Shown here: one piece after another, positions 7,573-17,400 of the stretch
How positions within the stretch are numbered: position 1 is the first letter of the stretch
Layout: each line of letters opens with the position of its first letter
Assembly (NCBI RefSeq): GCF_000002865.3
Contig: NW_001865075.1
Coordinates: forward strand, 255,363 to 281,682
Reading direction: 5' to 3'
DNA from: Monosiga brevicollis MX1
Taxonomy: Eukaryota > Opisthokonta > Choanoflagellata > Craspedida > Salpingoecidae
DNA length: 26,320 nucleotides
Notes under the pieces: model-generated
Database searches by the model: none
Told to the model about the DNA's origin: nothing
The model's input: only the letters and a program-made list of their open reading frames with translations
Translations under genes and position numbers: made by a program

Positions 7573-9006
7573 ATGTCCAACTCGGAGGAGGCGCAGGTTA
7601 CCATCAATGGAATCGCTCGATCAAAGCAGGGGTACCCACAGGCTTGGGGAAAAGATGATCGTGGAAGGTCATATTTTTTCCCACCACCGTGGGTTGAACA
7701 AGCACGTCTCCAAAAAGGCAAGCGCTACACCGTGCAGGCACAGAAACAGAATGGACAGCCCAACATCTATGTGATCGACGTGAAACCAGACTTGCATCCA
7801 AACGTGAACCGGGACAAATGGCGCAAGACGGCGTTTGATCAAGGGCTACCGGAAACAAAGCCTGGCGAGCCGGTACCGCTCGAGTTTGGCTGTTACTGCT
7901 GCGGAACAAAGATCGTGGACAGCGCCACCATCCACAAGATGAAGGGTGGTTCTGTGTGGACCAAGGGCAAGCCCCTCACCCTGCGCCCTTACGGAGAAAC
8001 CAGGTCAAACCCCAGCAAGAACAACACGCCCTATCAGCAAGCCTGCTGTGCAAAATGCAACTTTAATCTGGGCACATTTTACCCCCAAAAATACGAGGCC
8101 GACGAGCAAGACCGCGATGAGCTTCGCCAGTTTCCCTGCTACAAACTAATTTTTCAGCGGTCCACCAAGAAATGCCCCTTTTACAAAGCCCAGCATTTGC
8201 TGCTCCTCGGTGAGAAAGACAGTGTCGAGCGCACGTTCCAACAGGAATTTGGACGACACGTACGTGTGCCAGCCCGCGTGGATACAGCAACCCACCCCTT
8301 GGCATGCCAGCTGCGGGAGACCCACCTTGCACGCCTTCAAGCGGAGGACGAACGTGACAGGCTTGCCCAGGAGGTGAAGGCACTACAGGCCGACGCACAG
8401 GCTGCTCGGGAGGCGATGGAGGACGCCGCGCGGGGGGATGGAGCCGACGAATACGGAGTGCGAATGGATCGTCCATGCGACGGGTACCGAGGGCAGACAG
8501 AAGTATATCAACTATCGCACGCCGGTGCTGCCGTTGACCGCAGTCCCGGGGCCTTGCACTACAGCGTTGCATCATCACAGTTCCTCCTGCTGCTCAAGCG
8601 CGATGTGGTCGAGCTCGGGCAGATCGAGTTGTGGCACAACAGGGCCATCGAACGACGATACCAAGAGAAGCGCCGCTCCTTTGAGGCCGAGGGCAAGCCC
8701 AGTGACGAGATTTTCGTTTTTCATGGGACGAACAAGGCAGGCTTTCTCGGCATTTGCAAAGACGGTTTCAAGGTCGGCGGGCTTGAGGTTGAGATAAAGA
8801 ACGCCGCCTATCATGGTCTCGGGGTATATACGGCAACAGGCCCCAATACTCCACTGGCATACTCTGGCGACTTTAATTGTGTCATTCTCGCCAAAGGTCT
8901 CGTAGGAGTTGATGAGTCAGATTCAAGGCGCCCCAGGAAAGATTGGCACATCTTCAGCGACAGCAGCCAGCTCCTGCCAATGTACGCTCTCTTCTACAAG
9001 AAGTAA
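7573..9006 (+). CDS. PARP-fold ADP-ribosyltransferase-like protein with Cys-rich N-terminus
   Basis: A single-exon, 477-aa frame starting at ACATG (7573). The C-terminal third (about residues 340-477) reads as a PARP-type catalytic domain. It has an entry helix with IELWHNRAIERRYQEKRRSF, then FHGT with His384, GFKVGG, HGLGVYTA with Tyr419, AYSGDFNCVILAKGLVG and a closing strand WHIFSDSSQLLPMY. His and Tyr of the NAD-binding H-Y-E triad are present. The third position falls near Lys456/Asp457 with no Glu, so mono-ADP-ribosylation or loss of activity is more likely than polymer synthesis. Residues 1-80 look beta-rich. Residues 107-208 hold a Cys/His cluster (C107, C109, C110, H121, C158, C159, C162, C189, C201, H208) that I do not recognise as PBZ, CCCH or WWE. 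A coiled coil spans about 255-292. There is no signal peptide or membrane segment, so it should be intracellular. Confidence 0.8.
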   Translation: MSNSEEAQVTINGIARSKQGYPQAWGKDDRGRSYFFPPPWVEQARLQKGKRYTVQAQKQNGQPNIYVIDVKPDLHPNVNRDKWRKTAFDQGLPETKPGEPVPLEFGCYCCGTKIVDSATIHKMKGGSVWTKGKPLTLRPYGETRSNPSKNNTPYQQACCAKCNFNLGTFYPQKYEADEQDRDELRQFPCYKLIFQRSTKKCPFYKAQHLLLLGEKDSVERTFQQEFGRHVRVPARVDTATHPLACQLRETHLARLQAEDERDRLAQEVKALQADAQAAREAMEDAARGDGADEYGVRMDRPCDGYRGQTEVYQLSHAGAAVDRSPGALHYSVASSQFLLLLKRDVVELGQIELWHNRAIERRYQEKRRSFEAEGKPSDEIFVFHGTNKAGFLGICKDGFKVGGLEVEIKNAAYHGLGVYTATGPNTPLAYSGDFNCVILAKGLVGVDESDSRRPRKDWHIFSDSSQLLPMYALFYKK

Positions 9007-9931
9007 AAGCGCATACCGCTGGGCCATTGCGTGCTTTAAGTGTAGAGCTTCAATTTTGTCGCACCATGCGGTGGTCGTGCGAGTGACTGTGTGTGTGGCC
9101 GGTTCTTCTTTTGCATTTTCTTGCACCTGTCTCGACCCGACTGTAAAGCAAAGCGTAGTCGTGTCGCTGTTGTCACGATACACGCTGGGGCAGATGTCTT
9201 GTCTCATCGTCTTACTGTGTGATCTTGTCGTGTTGCATTGGGCTGTCCCCGAGCGTGCGTGCCGCTTTCCCCAACGAACCAAAAAAGTAAAAAACTTAAT
9301 CTATGTGTGAACAACGACATGACATGCTGACAATTCAAACAACTTGTCGCACGAGAGAGAGAGAGTGTGTGTGTGTGTCCGCTCTTGGCGCTGGCGCACA
9401 TTCCTCCGAGGCGATGAGCCGAGCCACCTCTTCAAAGATGGAGAGAAGCAGAGGCGCTCTGGTCGTTGGCTCTGGGTGTGGGTTTGGGTGAGTATAACAA
9501 TGGGAGGATGACTGACCAAAGGTTGGGGACTCGGGTGGTTTGCGCGGTATTGCTACAACAAGAACCAACCCAAGGCTGGGAACGCATTCCATGACGGATG
9601 CGACGGTGAAGGTGCAGGCATTTGGCATTGTTGCCAAAAGCATCGCAGTCGACACTCCAAGGCAGCACGCAGGCGCAGGAAGCGCCCAGCGCCTTGATTG
9701 AACCGTTGGCGCACCGACGTGACTCGTTGTTTTCTGCACCTCGTCGACTCAGAGGCGTCCCCTTCCCGTCCCGCCGATCAGGCAAGTGGTGTCCGGCCTC
9801 GCGGGCGAGTGCTCTCGGATTCGTCCGTCCTGGGCACAACCGTGTTTCCCCCCCTTGCGCCTTCTGGACCACAAGCTAATCACACTTTTCTGGCGCACAC
9901 GTCCATTGTCCGACACTACAGCACTGCCGCC
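9007..9931. other. Intergenic region with a GA/GT microsatellite
   Basis: The 3' untranslated region of the PARP-like gene and the promoter/5' untranslated region of the next gene. A (GA)n(GT)n microsatellite sits at about 9353-9380. The frame of the downstream gene is open back to an ATG at 9698, but the downstream ATG is preferred as the start. I see no RNA gene. Confidence 0.5.
9353..9380. repeat. GA/GT compound microsatellite
   Basis: Alternating GA dinucleotides pass directly into GT dinucleotides, the same compound type as at the right end of the window. Confidence 0.85.
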
Positions 9932-12485
9932 ATGCACCGCCGCGCGGGCTTGACCGTGGTGGCGCTGGTGGTGGGCTGCCTGGCACTCACACCACCCGTG
10001 CCGGTGGCAAGCACCACGCCTGCGGCGCCCACCCCGCTGGCCACCACAATCGCACCAGAGGAAACGACCATAGACATTACCTTTCGCGACGAAAGCACCT
10101 CTACCTTCACATCTTCCTTCTCGACCACCTCCGTCTCTTCCACCTCCACCTCCACGTCAGTGAGCAGCACCTCCGTGAGCAGCAGCACCTCAACCAGCAG
10201 CGCAACCAGCTCTTCCACGTCTTCTTTTACGTCCTCCTCAACATCAGTGTCCTCATCCACCAGCACGAGCAGCTCAACTTCGACATCCACCTCCACCAGA
10301 GTTCCTCCACCTCCACCTCCACCTCCACCTCCACCTCTACTTCCACCTCCACCACGACGCTGCGCTACGACAACGTCCACGGCCGCGTCCGGTTCCTCGG
10401 TCAAAACATGACGGCTCATCTTGAGCTCATCCGCAATATCACCGCTCGCTTGCTCGGACTCTCCCCCTCGCGCATCGAACTCTTTAACGTGCAAGCCTTC
10501 GTGCAGGACATGGTGCCCGAGACCCGCGTAGACTACGTTCTTCTGGACATTCTCGAAGCTGATCTCGAGCGCATGATGCAGGGCGCTGATATCGTCTTTG
10601 GTCAGAACAGCCTGGCTGCTGAACTGCGTGCGGCACTCGGGTACTCTAGCTCCGAGCTCATTGTGAGCCAGCTCATTGCCCCGCGCACCACCACCACGAC
10701 GACCACCACGACCACCACCACCACGTCCACCAGTCGGGTTTACTATGTTGTCACTGTGCAGCTGGGTGGGCTTCCTGCTGGCACCAACCTCAGCAACGAC
10801 GAAGCCCGAGGCATCCTGCAATCTTACCGTTCGCGCTTCGGCCTGGCCTTTGATCTGACTTCGGCCCAGGCCGTCGTGGCACCCAATGGTGCGCTCACGC
10901 TGAGCTATGAGACCACCAATGCAAACACCACTGTACTTGCAGCCCAGGCCAATCAGACCTTCTCCGTGGCCGTCGACCGTGCTGTCGTCAGCCTGCAAGT
11001 GGCTTCCGTCTCGGCTGCCACTGGTCGCCTCAGCACCGTGGCGCCCACCAGCTCCACGGCTAGCCCTGAAGGGGCCCTGACCAATGGTGCCTCTAGTAGT
11101 GATAACAACATTGTGGTTATCGCTGGTGCAGCGGCCGGTGCCGTCGTGGTCCTGCTAGCCTTGATTGCCTTCATCATTGTGCAGCGCAAGCGCCGTGCCA
11201 ATAGTCAGGAGGAGGCGCCCACGGAGGAAGAGATTTTGCGCAAACGTCGCGAAATCGAACGCTCTGTTGCTCCCGCCATGCCCCAGCCTCGCACCGGTTT
11301 TGAGCGCTTCCGGGACCCCGAGCAACAAGGACCGGACAGCTCAGCCCCTCCCAGGATCCGCAAGAAAAAGAAACGTGCCCCCGGAGCGTCTGGTGCCCCC
11401 GGCAAACCTGGAGCCCAGGGTCGCGTACCAAAGCCTGCCGTGAGCGGTCGACGACCGCGGAGCACGGGAGGCCCAGGCGGTGCTCGTCGCCCCGCATCGC
11501 GCCACAGCGAGACGGCGGAGGATGACCCACGCTTGGATCTGAAGCGAACCGGCTCGCGACTCGACAAGGTGGCCATGAAAATGCTTTTGAAAAAGGGTGT
11601 TTTGCCAGACCGCATGCCCTCACAGGCCACGCTAGAAAACTTGCCACCCCCGCCGATTGCCGAGGCGGGCCCAGCTGCCGCGATGCCTGACCCCGATGAT
11701 TGCTTCGAGCTGAATGACGTTGATGATCTGGATCGCCTCACGGCCGCACTGCCAGAGAACATTGACGACATTATGGCCGAGATGGAAGCCGAGGAGCAAG
11801 CCGGCGAGCTTCCCGGCGGTAAGACGAATGCTTCGCGCGAAAAATGACTCAATTTTTGGCCCGTGGTGGGCGTGCGCGCTAGCATTTCCGTGTCCAGGTC
11901 TTGATTGATTTGTGTGCACGTAGGCGGGTACTTTGATGTGGCGCTTGAAGACGAGTATGGGGCGCCTGAGAAAGCACGCGATTCCTACTTTCAGGTTGGT
12001 CCCTTGAGTCTTCAATGCCAAGCTTTGGGAATTGCTGGCTGGTCCTCCATATTCACTCACCAGACGGTCTGAGATAGATTGACCTCGAGTCGGAAGGCGA
12101 AGACGAGAACGACAATGAACCGGGCCCCAACGCCTCATCTCCTGATCAGGTGCGTCACATAGTAGGCCCCGTTCCGAGGGGCAGGTGGCTCGTCGAGTGT
12201 GATGGGTGAAGTCTTTTGTCCTGAGTGCAAATGTGGCGTGTCGTGGCGGCGAACCTCGCTCGGCCACAGGTGGTGGGAAATCATGCCGTTCCTTATGATA
12301 CCACCACTGCTAGGCGGAACACTAATCCTCAAAGGCCTGGGCGGGTGGAAAAGTATGTTTTCAGTTGACTATGCAACGGGTGCTCACTGCTTGGCCGTCA
12401 AGAGCTCATGCCCTGCATCTTCTCACCGTGCAGATCGATGAAGAAATGGAGACGCGAATCACTGGGCGAGAAGACGGCCATTTGA
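9932..12485 (+). CDS. Single-pass membrane protein with Ser/Thr-rich stalks and a long cytoplasmic tail
   Basis: Start ATG 9932 has context GCCGCC and opens a signal peptide (MHRRAG, then VVALVVGCLAL, cleavage likely after VAS, residue 27). Then come a Ser/Thr stalk and two alpha/beta extracellular modules split by a poly-Thr run (about 10687-10732). One membrane helix follows (about 11108-11180) with the stop-transfer QRKRR, and a basic then acidic tail with a short collagen-like GAPGKPGAQG segment. I do not recognise the ectodomain; a SEA-like fold is a guess. The frame changes inside the Ser/Thr stalk. An intron from GTGAGC (10160 or 10175) to CAG at 10299 restores it. Later exons: 10300-11818, 11924-11994, 12078-12149, 12270-12352, 12434-12485, giving about 679 aa ending KTAI, a possible class I PDZ ligand. 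Skipping 12270-12352 would instead end at 12496. The tail exons are phase-consistent but unverified. Confidence 0.75.
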
Positions 12486-12496
12486 GGAGCCATTAG

Positions 12497-13066
12497 GCTT
12501 TCTGATCCCGGTGCTGAGCCAGCCATCATCGCTTCGTGTCTCTTCATGTTGTTCTCCTTCTTCTCCCTTCTTGAATAGTAATCTTATTCCTTGCCCTTGA
12601 TACATGGTGTGCCTCGACAGTCGCATTTGGTGTTGTGGTGCCCGGCGCATAATATGGCCATGTTTGTGTCAAAGTGTGTGTGCGCGCGTGTGTGCGTGTA
12701 GTATGTATACCTAGCTGCGTTCTTGTCCACCATCGCTGCAAGCCTCGTCGGGCTGGCCGCTCATAACAATTAATCATTGACAATTACGATCCTCACGGCC
12801 CGCAACGAAATTCCCGGCAACGCCTCACATCAGCCTGCAACCACCGGCCATCCCCGCCATTCCCGCCTCCCCCCGCCTCCCCCCGCCTCCCCCCTCCTCA
12901 CTATCGCGCTGTTCCAAGAGTACCGGTGTGACTCCTTCAGGCTCGGATCTCCTTCCTTAGACTACAGTATAATTACGAGGGGTTGTTTTCGTTTTACCAT
13001 CCTTCAAACAGCAACAACAGTTTTCAACAGACATTTACAACGACCTGCCCAGCGGCTCAGTCCAAG
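12497..13066. other. Intergenic region upstream of BRK1
   Basis: 570 bp with a GT/GC-rich tract (about 12661-12698) and three copies of a 10-bp C-rich unit (CCCCGCCTCC, 12862-12894). The latter gives a strongly pyrimidine-rich plus strand in the presumed BRK1 promoter. No gene is seen. Confidence 0.5.
12862..12894. repeat. 10-bp C-rich tandem repeat
   Basis: About three copies of CCCCGCCTCC in a row, roughly 170 bp upstream of the BRK1 start codon. Possibly a GC-box-like promoter element, or simple expansion. Confidence 0.7.
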
Positions 13067-13588
13067 ATGGCGCAAGCTGGCATCCAGGCTGATTGGGAGG
13101 CCCGCGAGTTTATCCAGACCGTCTCGGCCAGTGTTGGCCGGATTGCCGAGTTTTTGAATGCATTTGGTGCGTCGGGGGATGGGCGGGTGTGTGGGGCGGG
13201 AGCCAGTGTGGTGTGGGAGCCGGTCTGGTGGCTGCTTTTGGCGCGATTCTTCAAAGCGCGCTTGTTGACGAGCTTGGCCGGATGCGCTGTGACTTCAAAC
13301 GCGCCATCAGCCCACCTAACATCCCAACTGTGCTCGATATCTAAGCAAATGGTGCCTGCTTTGACTCACCAAACCTTGTTTGCATAGATTCTTCCACGCG
13401 GTATCGATTGGCTGAGCTCAATCAGCGCCTGACCTCGCTTGAGCGGTCTTTGGAGTTTGTGGAAGCCAAGGTCGGGCCGCCTCCGTTGCTCCTTTTGGCA
13501 ATCCGATTGATCGACCACAACCTGTTGTTTTCTGATTGAAATTTTCTTTTCTTCCTAGGTGGCCAAGGCCAAATCCGTCAATCAATAG
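13067..13588 (+). CDS. BRK1: BRK1/HSPC300, small subunit of the WAVE regulatory complex
   Basis: Three exons, 13067-13166, 13388-13470 and 13559-13588, encode 70 aa; the human protein has 75. The frame begins with ATG in context AAGATGG and runs without a break across two GT-AG introns (donors GTGCGT, phase 1, and GTCGGG, phase 0). Recognisable BRK1 blocks are IQADWEAREFIQ, then IAEFLNAFDSSTRYRLAELN, then LTSLERSLEFVEAKV, in the family order. The protein is one long helix that forms part of the trimeric helical bundle with WAVE and Abi. The complex relays Rac signals to Arp2/3 for branched actin. The gene is convergent with IFT74, about 660 bp from it. Nothing appears missing. Confidence 0.95.
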
Positions 13589-14245
13589 CCGAGCTGTGCT
13601 CGCCGCCTTTTGTTGATTGCGTGCCTCTTCGTTTTTTTCGTCAGGTGTTTTGTGTCGCTCCGAGATGGATCGGGGTGGGGCTTGAGCATCTCCCCCGAAA
13701 CACATTGCCTCGGCTAGTCGAGTGGCTGGCAACGCTGTTGCATCTGCTATCAGTGCCTCTCGGTCCTACTGTTCTTACTGATGTGTGATCCAGATCCCGT
13801 GTGTTTCCGTTGGTAACTTTGAAGTGGAGGCGCGCCGCCTGTCCGTGGCACACGAGCGTTTGTCTGATTCAAATCGAATCTTCACCTCGCCTCTGTGCAG
13901 CCTCAGGGCAGGATGGCGTCCATTCTTCTTGCCAGAGGGGCTTTTGAGTGTTGTCGTATGGAGGCTGTGGATAGAGAGCCAGGCTCTTGGTACTTCTCCT
14001 GCCGACGAAATTGAGCAGGACATTAATCACCAAGCCCCCAGCTGTCGACCTCCGCCTCGACACTGTCGATAGCACCGGTTTCAAATGTTCGTCAAGTTTT
14101 GAGTGTTGCCCGAAGGTTTGTTGTACTTTCATCATAGATTTAGATGAGGCAACTACAGGGGTGTGTGTGATTAGATGGGCATGGGCACCTCAATTGACAG
14201 TCAAAAGCCCAGCCTAATGTTGGAGACCAAACGGTACGTGTATGC
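13589..14245. other. Convergent intergenic region BRK1/IFT74
   Basis: About 660 bp between two stop codons facing each other, expected to carry both 3' untranslated regions. Short open frames on both strands show no motifs, and no RNA gene or repeat stands out. Confidence 0.5.
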
Positions 14246-17200
14246 CTAAGCATACTGAACTTGCAGCTTTTCCTGCAGGGACTGTGGTGCATGAAAGTTA
14301 ACACGGCGCAGTGAGCAAGCAATTCTTGTCGTACACACAAAAAGCTTGAGCGAGGCTTGTCGCACCTGCATAACGCCGCGCACGCGACCTGCTGCTGCTT
14401 CATGATCTGCCTCCTTCTACTCGACAGTGACAGAGCGGGTGGGTGTTGAGACGGAGCGGTGAGCCCAGGGTTGGCATTTCCAAGCACACTTGGAGCGGGA
14501 AGATGTGGTGTTTCAACGCATGTTCTTTACCGTTTTGCTGGCAATGATGTCGCGCATCACAAAATTGTTCTTTTCGTAGTGCTGCCATTTCTTTTCAAGG
14601 TTGAGCAATTGGGTCCATGTTTCGTTTTTCTGCATCTGGGCTTTGAGTTTCTCGTGTTGGGCAGCCAGCTCCTGCACGACGCGCTTGACGGCTTCCTTGC
14701 GGACCATGCAGCGGCGCTTCTCCTGCGCAAGCGCCCGACGTTCCTCCTCAATGTCCCGCGTCAGGCGGTCCGTATCCGAGTACACCACCAATTCCTGCCG
14801 CGGCAAACAAAAGGGTGCAGTCAATGGCCAGGCTTTTGTGTAGTGCTTGGCTAAAACACATTTCGTGCACTGACCTCTCGCATGGTGCGAAGTTGTTCCT
14901 TCAGCTCAGCCATCTCCGAGGCAATCTTATCTTCAATCTGTTCCACATTACGCAAATCGCGTGCCAGACCCGCGCGCTTGCCCTGCACAAGTCGATGCAA
15001 AGTCGAGATCAAAAAAAAAAAAAAAAAAAAGGGAGCGGAGAAGAGCACGTGTTGATGGCATGAGGTCAAAACGCACAATGCATGTGTCGCACAAAGTGGA
15101 GCAACTTGTGAGTGAGTGGGTGACTGAGTGAGAGGGAGAGAGAGAGAGGGAGAGAGAGGTTTTGAGGCGTGCTCGTCTAGGACGAGGCCACGGTATTCAC
15201 CAATGGTTCCCGAGTCCCGAGAGGGCGACACAGTCCCAAACATCTTCTGCAAACGCACCTCCAAACTCTGCGCAGTCGCTTCGGAGCGCTGCATTTCTCG
15301 CTCCTTGAACGCCAGATCATCGCGCAGGTGCGTGTGATCCTCGGTGCTTGGCAACTGCTTGGCATGATCCATGTGGCGCGAGATGGCTTCCAAGAGCTCC
15401 TGCACGTGTTGCTCACGCTCCTCAACGCGCTCGGTGGCGTCGGCCATGGTGGCCTCGAAAGATGACATAAACTCATTCATTTCTTGGTCATGCTTGACCA
15501 ATTGCTGGTATTTTTGGCGCTTCTCCTCGTCTTCTTGAGCATCCCCTTCTTCCATCTCGTCAAGCTCAGTGGTCAGACGGTCAATCTCGCGCTGGGCCTC
15601 ACCCATTTTGCGCTCCATGGCTGCAATGTCCTGGTTGTCCGTCTTCACCTGAGTCAGAAGGCGCTCACGCTGCTGTTCGGGCGACTCGGCCTTTTCTTGC
15701 TCAATCTGCTCCATGAGGGTGGCTTCTTTCTGCTTGAGAGCGGCAAGCTGATCGGTCAAGGCCACGGCCTCGCGCTTGAGTGGTGCAGAGGCCAGTTCGC
15801 GCTCCAGCTGCTCCAGCGTTTTGGTCAAATCCTCCAGTTGCGTTTGCTGGGCTTCGGCCTTGGCTTTGTATTCAGTGCTGGCAGCCTTGAGCTCGTCATA
15901 CCGGGCGCGTTGGTCTGGGGTCATGTTCTCGGTCAGAGCGTCATCGGCTGACTTTTGACGTTCCATCTCTTCCTCCACAGTCTTGACTTGGCGCTCCAAG
16001 CTACATGTTCAGAAAAGTCCCAAGCCAGACAGCAGGAGAATAGGGAGAGCGACGGATGAAGATGATACGTGTGGGGCACTGGGGTTGTTTGCGACAAGGG
16101 CCTGGCTTTCCAGGGTAGCTTCATTTGAGCACCACCATATGCAGGACTCACGTTTGGCGTTCGGTAAAAATCTTGTCAATTTCGGCTTGCTTGATGTCGT
16201 TGGCTGCCTTGAGCTCCTTGCGATCCTCCTGGCCACACATGAATCCAGAAAAGGTGAGATCTCAGATTAGCGTGTATTTCATGTAGTTTGGGACAAGCAG
16301 GGCGTACCGCTACGTCAGCCATGTCCGTGTTGGTGCGCAGGTGGTCAAGGAGGAGGTTGGTATCGGCAAGCTGGCCTTGAAGACCCTTGATTTCGGCGGC
16401 CAATTTTTCGGCCTTCTTTTCAAATGCTACATATGAGTCAGCCTGCGGATTGATGTGTGTACATGGAATGATTTTGATTGCAGTGAGCAGTGTCGTATTG
16501 ACCTTGCGCTCGAGCTGAAGACAAGCAGACGTGTCAGACCTGGCGTTCAAACTTGGCAATTTCATCGCGCATGCGGTTGATCTCATTGCTGAGTTCTGAG
16601 CTCTTGGAGCTATGGGATTACCCGGGCAAACCCATATCCATGATCGTCAAGGCGTGAGTTGAAGGGAGAACGGCAAACAGAACACTGGCGGGCAAGGTGC
16701 CAAGCGTTGAGTGGAGGGCACGGACCGCAGGGCGCCGAGAAAGTAGGTTTCATCTAAAACAACACGTCCTTGGCCAGCTGCACGAGTCAAGGGGACCAGG
16801 AGTCAAGGGAGCAGTTTGTGCAAGATGTGGGTCATCGTCCATCCCGACCTGAAGCATGGTGACATACCCTGTGTTGCCAGGCGCTGCGTTCCGCCAAGGC
16901 CTTGTTGGGTCATAGGTCGATGTCCCACTGCCACCTGGGTGGATCCACGGCATGGGTCAACTGCTCGGCACCGGGGGCTGCACAACCAGCGGAAGGGCTG
17001 GAAGAGGTGGATCGAGGAGCTGGACAGACCTGGGTGGTGAGGACGCCACCCGCCACAGCACGAGCGGCGGTGCCCAGCCGAGCCGTGCCGACCCGGCCCG
17101 TGCCGATGCGGATACCGGCTGTGCCGCGCCGGGCAGCCGTGCCTGCCAAACATGTACAGCAAGGCCATTCAAATTGTGACGGTGTACGCATACGAGCAAG

Positions 17201-17400
17201 CGAGGAAAAAGACGGATTACGGGGAAGCGACAGCGGGACAGTGGGGGGAAGCATTACCGATGCGGCCAGTGCCGAGGCGCATCCCAGTCGTGGGGCGTTG
17301 TGACCTAGCAGGGGCAGCGAGCCAATCAGAATGACCATCCGACCAGCACAAGCAGAGGGGGCGATTTGGGAGAGCTGGGGCGAGTGTTGTTCACTTACAT
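14246..17400 (-). CDS. IFT74: Intraflagellar transport protein IFT74
   Basis: A coiled-coil subunit of the IFT-B core. It pairs with IFT81 and carries tubulin and other cargo into the flagellum. My 13-exon model is phase-consistent and gives 584 aa (human about 600): 17400-17399, 17304-17258, 17142-17030, 16934-16868, 16777-16726, 16609-16540, 16442-16308, 16228-16152, 16000-15259, 14982-14875, 14794-14531, 14416-14366, 14272-14246. The N-terminus is the family's basic Gly/Arg/Thr-rich segment (MSQRPTTGMRLGTGRIG), then HRPMTQQGL, LDETYFLGALRSK, EIKGLQGQLADTN, IFTERQ and the C-terminal NLEKKWQHYEKNNFVMRDII. Junctions align without gaps to the human protein as I remember it. The start codon is split: AT ends exon 1 before GTAAGT and G opens exon 2. 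The basic N-terminus is the known tubulin-tail contact. The 15259/14982 intron holds a 20-A run and GA repeats. Confidence 0.93.
15011..15030. repeat. 20-bp poly-A run inside an IFT74 intron
   Basis: Twenty A on the plus strand, which is poly-T on the gene strand. It lies 28 bp before the acceptor of the exon starting at 14982 and could serve as an extreme pyrimidine tract. Confidence 0.95.

Noticed and set aside
9698-9931. Upstream in-frame ATG for the membrane protein
   Set aside because: It would place 78 polar residues before a clear signal peptide; the ATG at 9932 has a better context and a typical secretory start.
9916-10998. 360-codon minus-strand open frame
   Set aside because: It mirrors the Ser/Thr-rich coding repeats of the membrane-protein gene as Val/Glu/Gly runs and has no motif of its own.
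15160-15258. Extension of the large IFT74 exon past 15259 (open frame continues)
   Set aside because: A GTGCGT donor at 15258 gives a gap-free family alignment; the extension leads into a low-complexity sequence and keeps no similarity.
16503-16514. A 12-nt micro-exon in IFT74 flanked by AG and GT
   Set aside because: It is phase-compatible, but joining 16540 directly to 16442 aligns the coiled coil without a gap to animal IFT74; the micro-exon would insert four residues.
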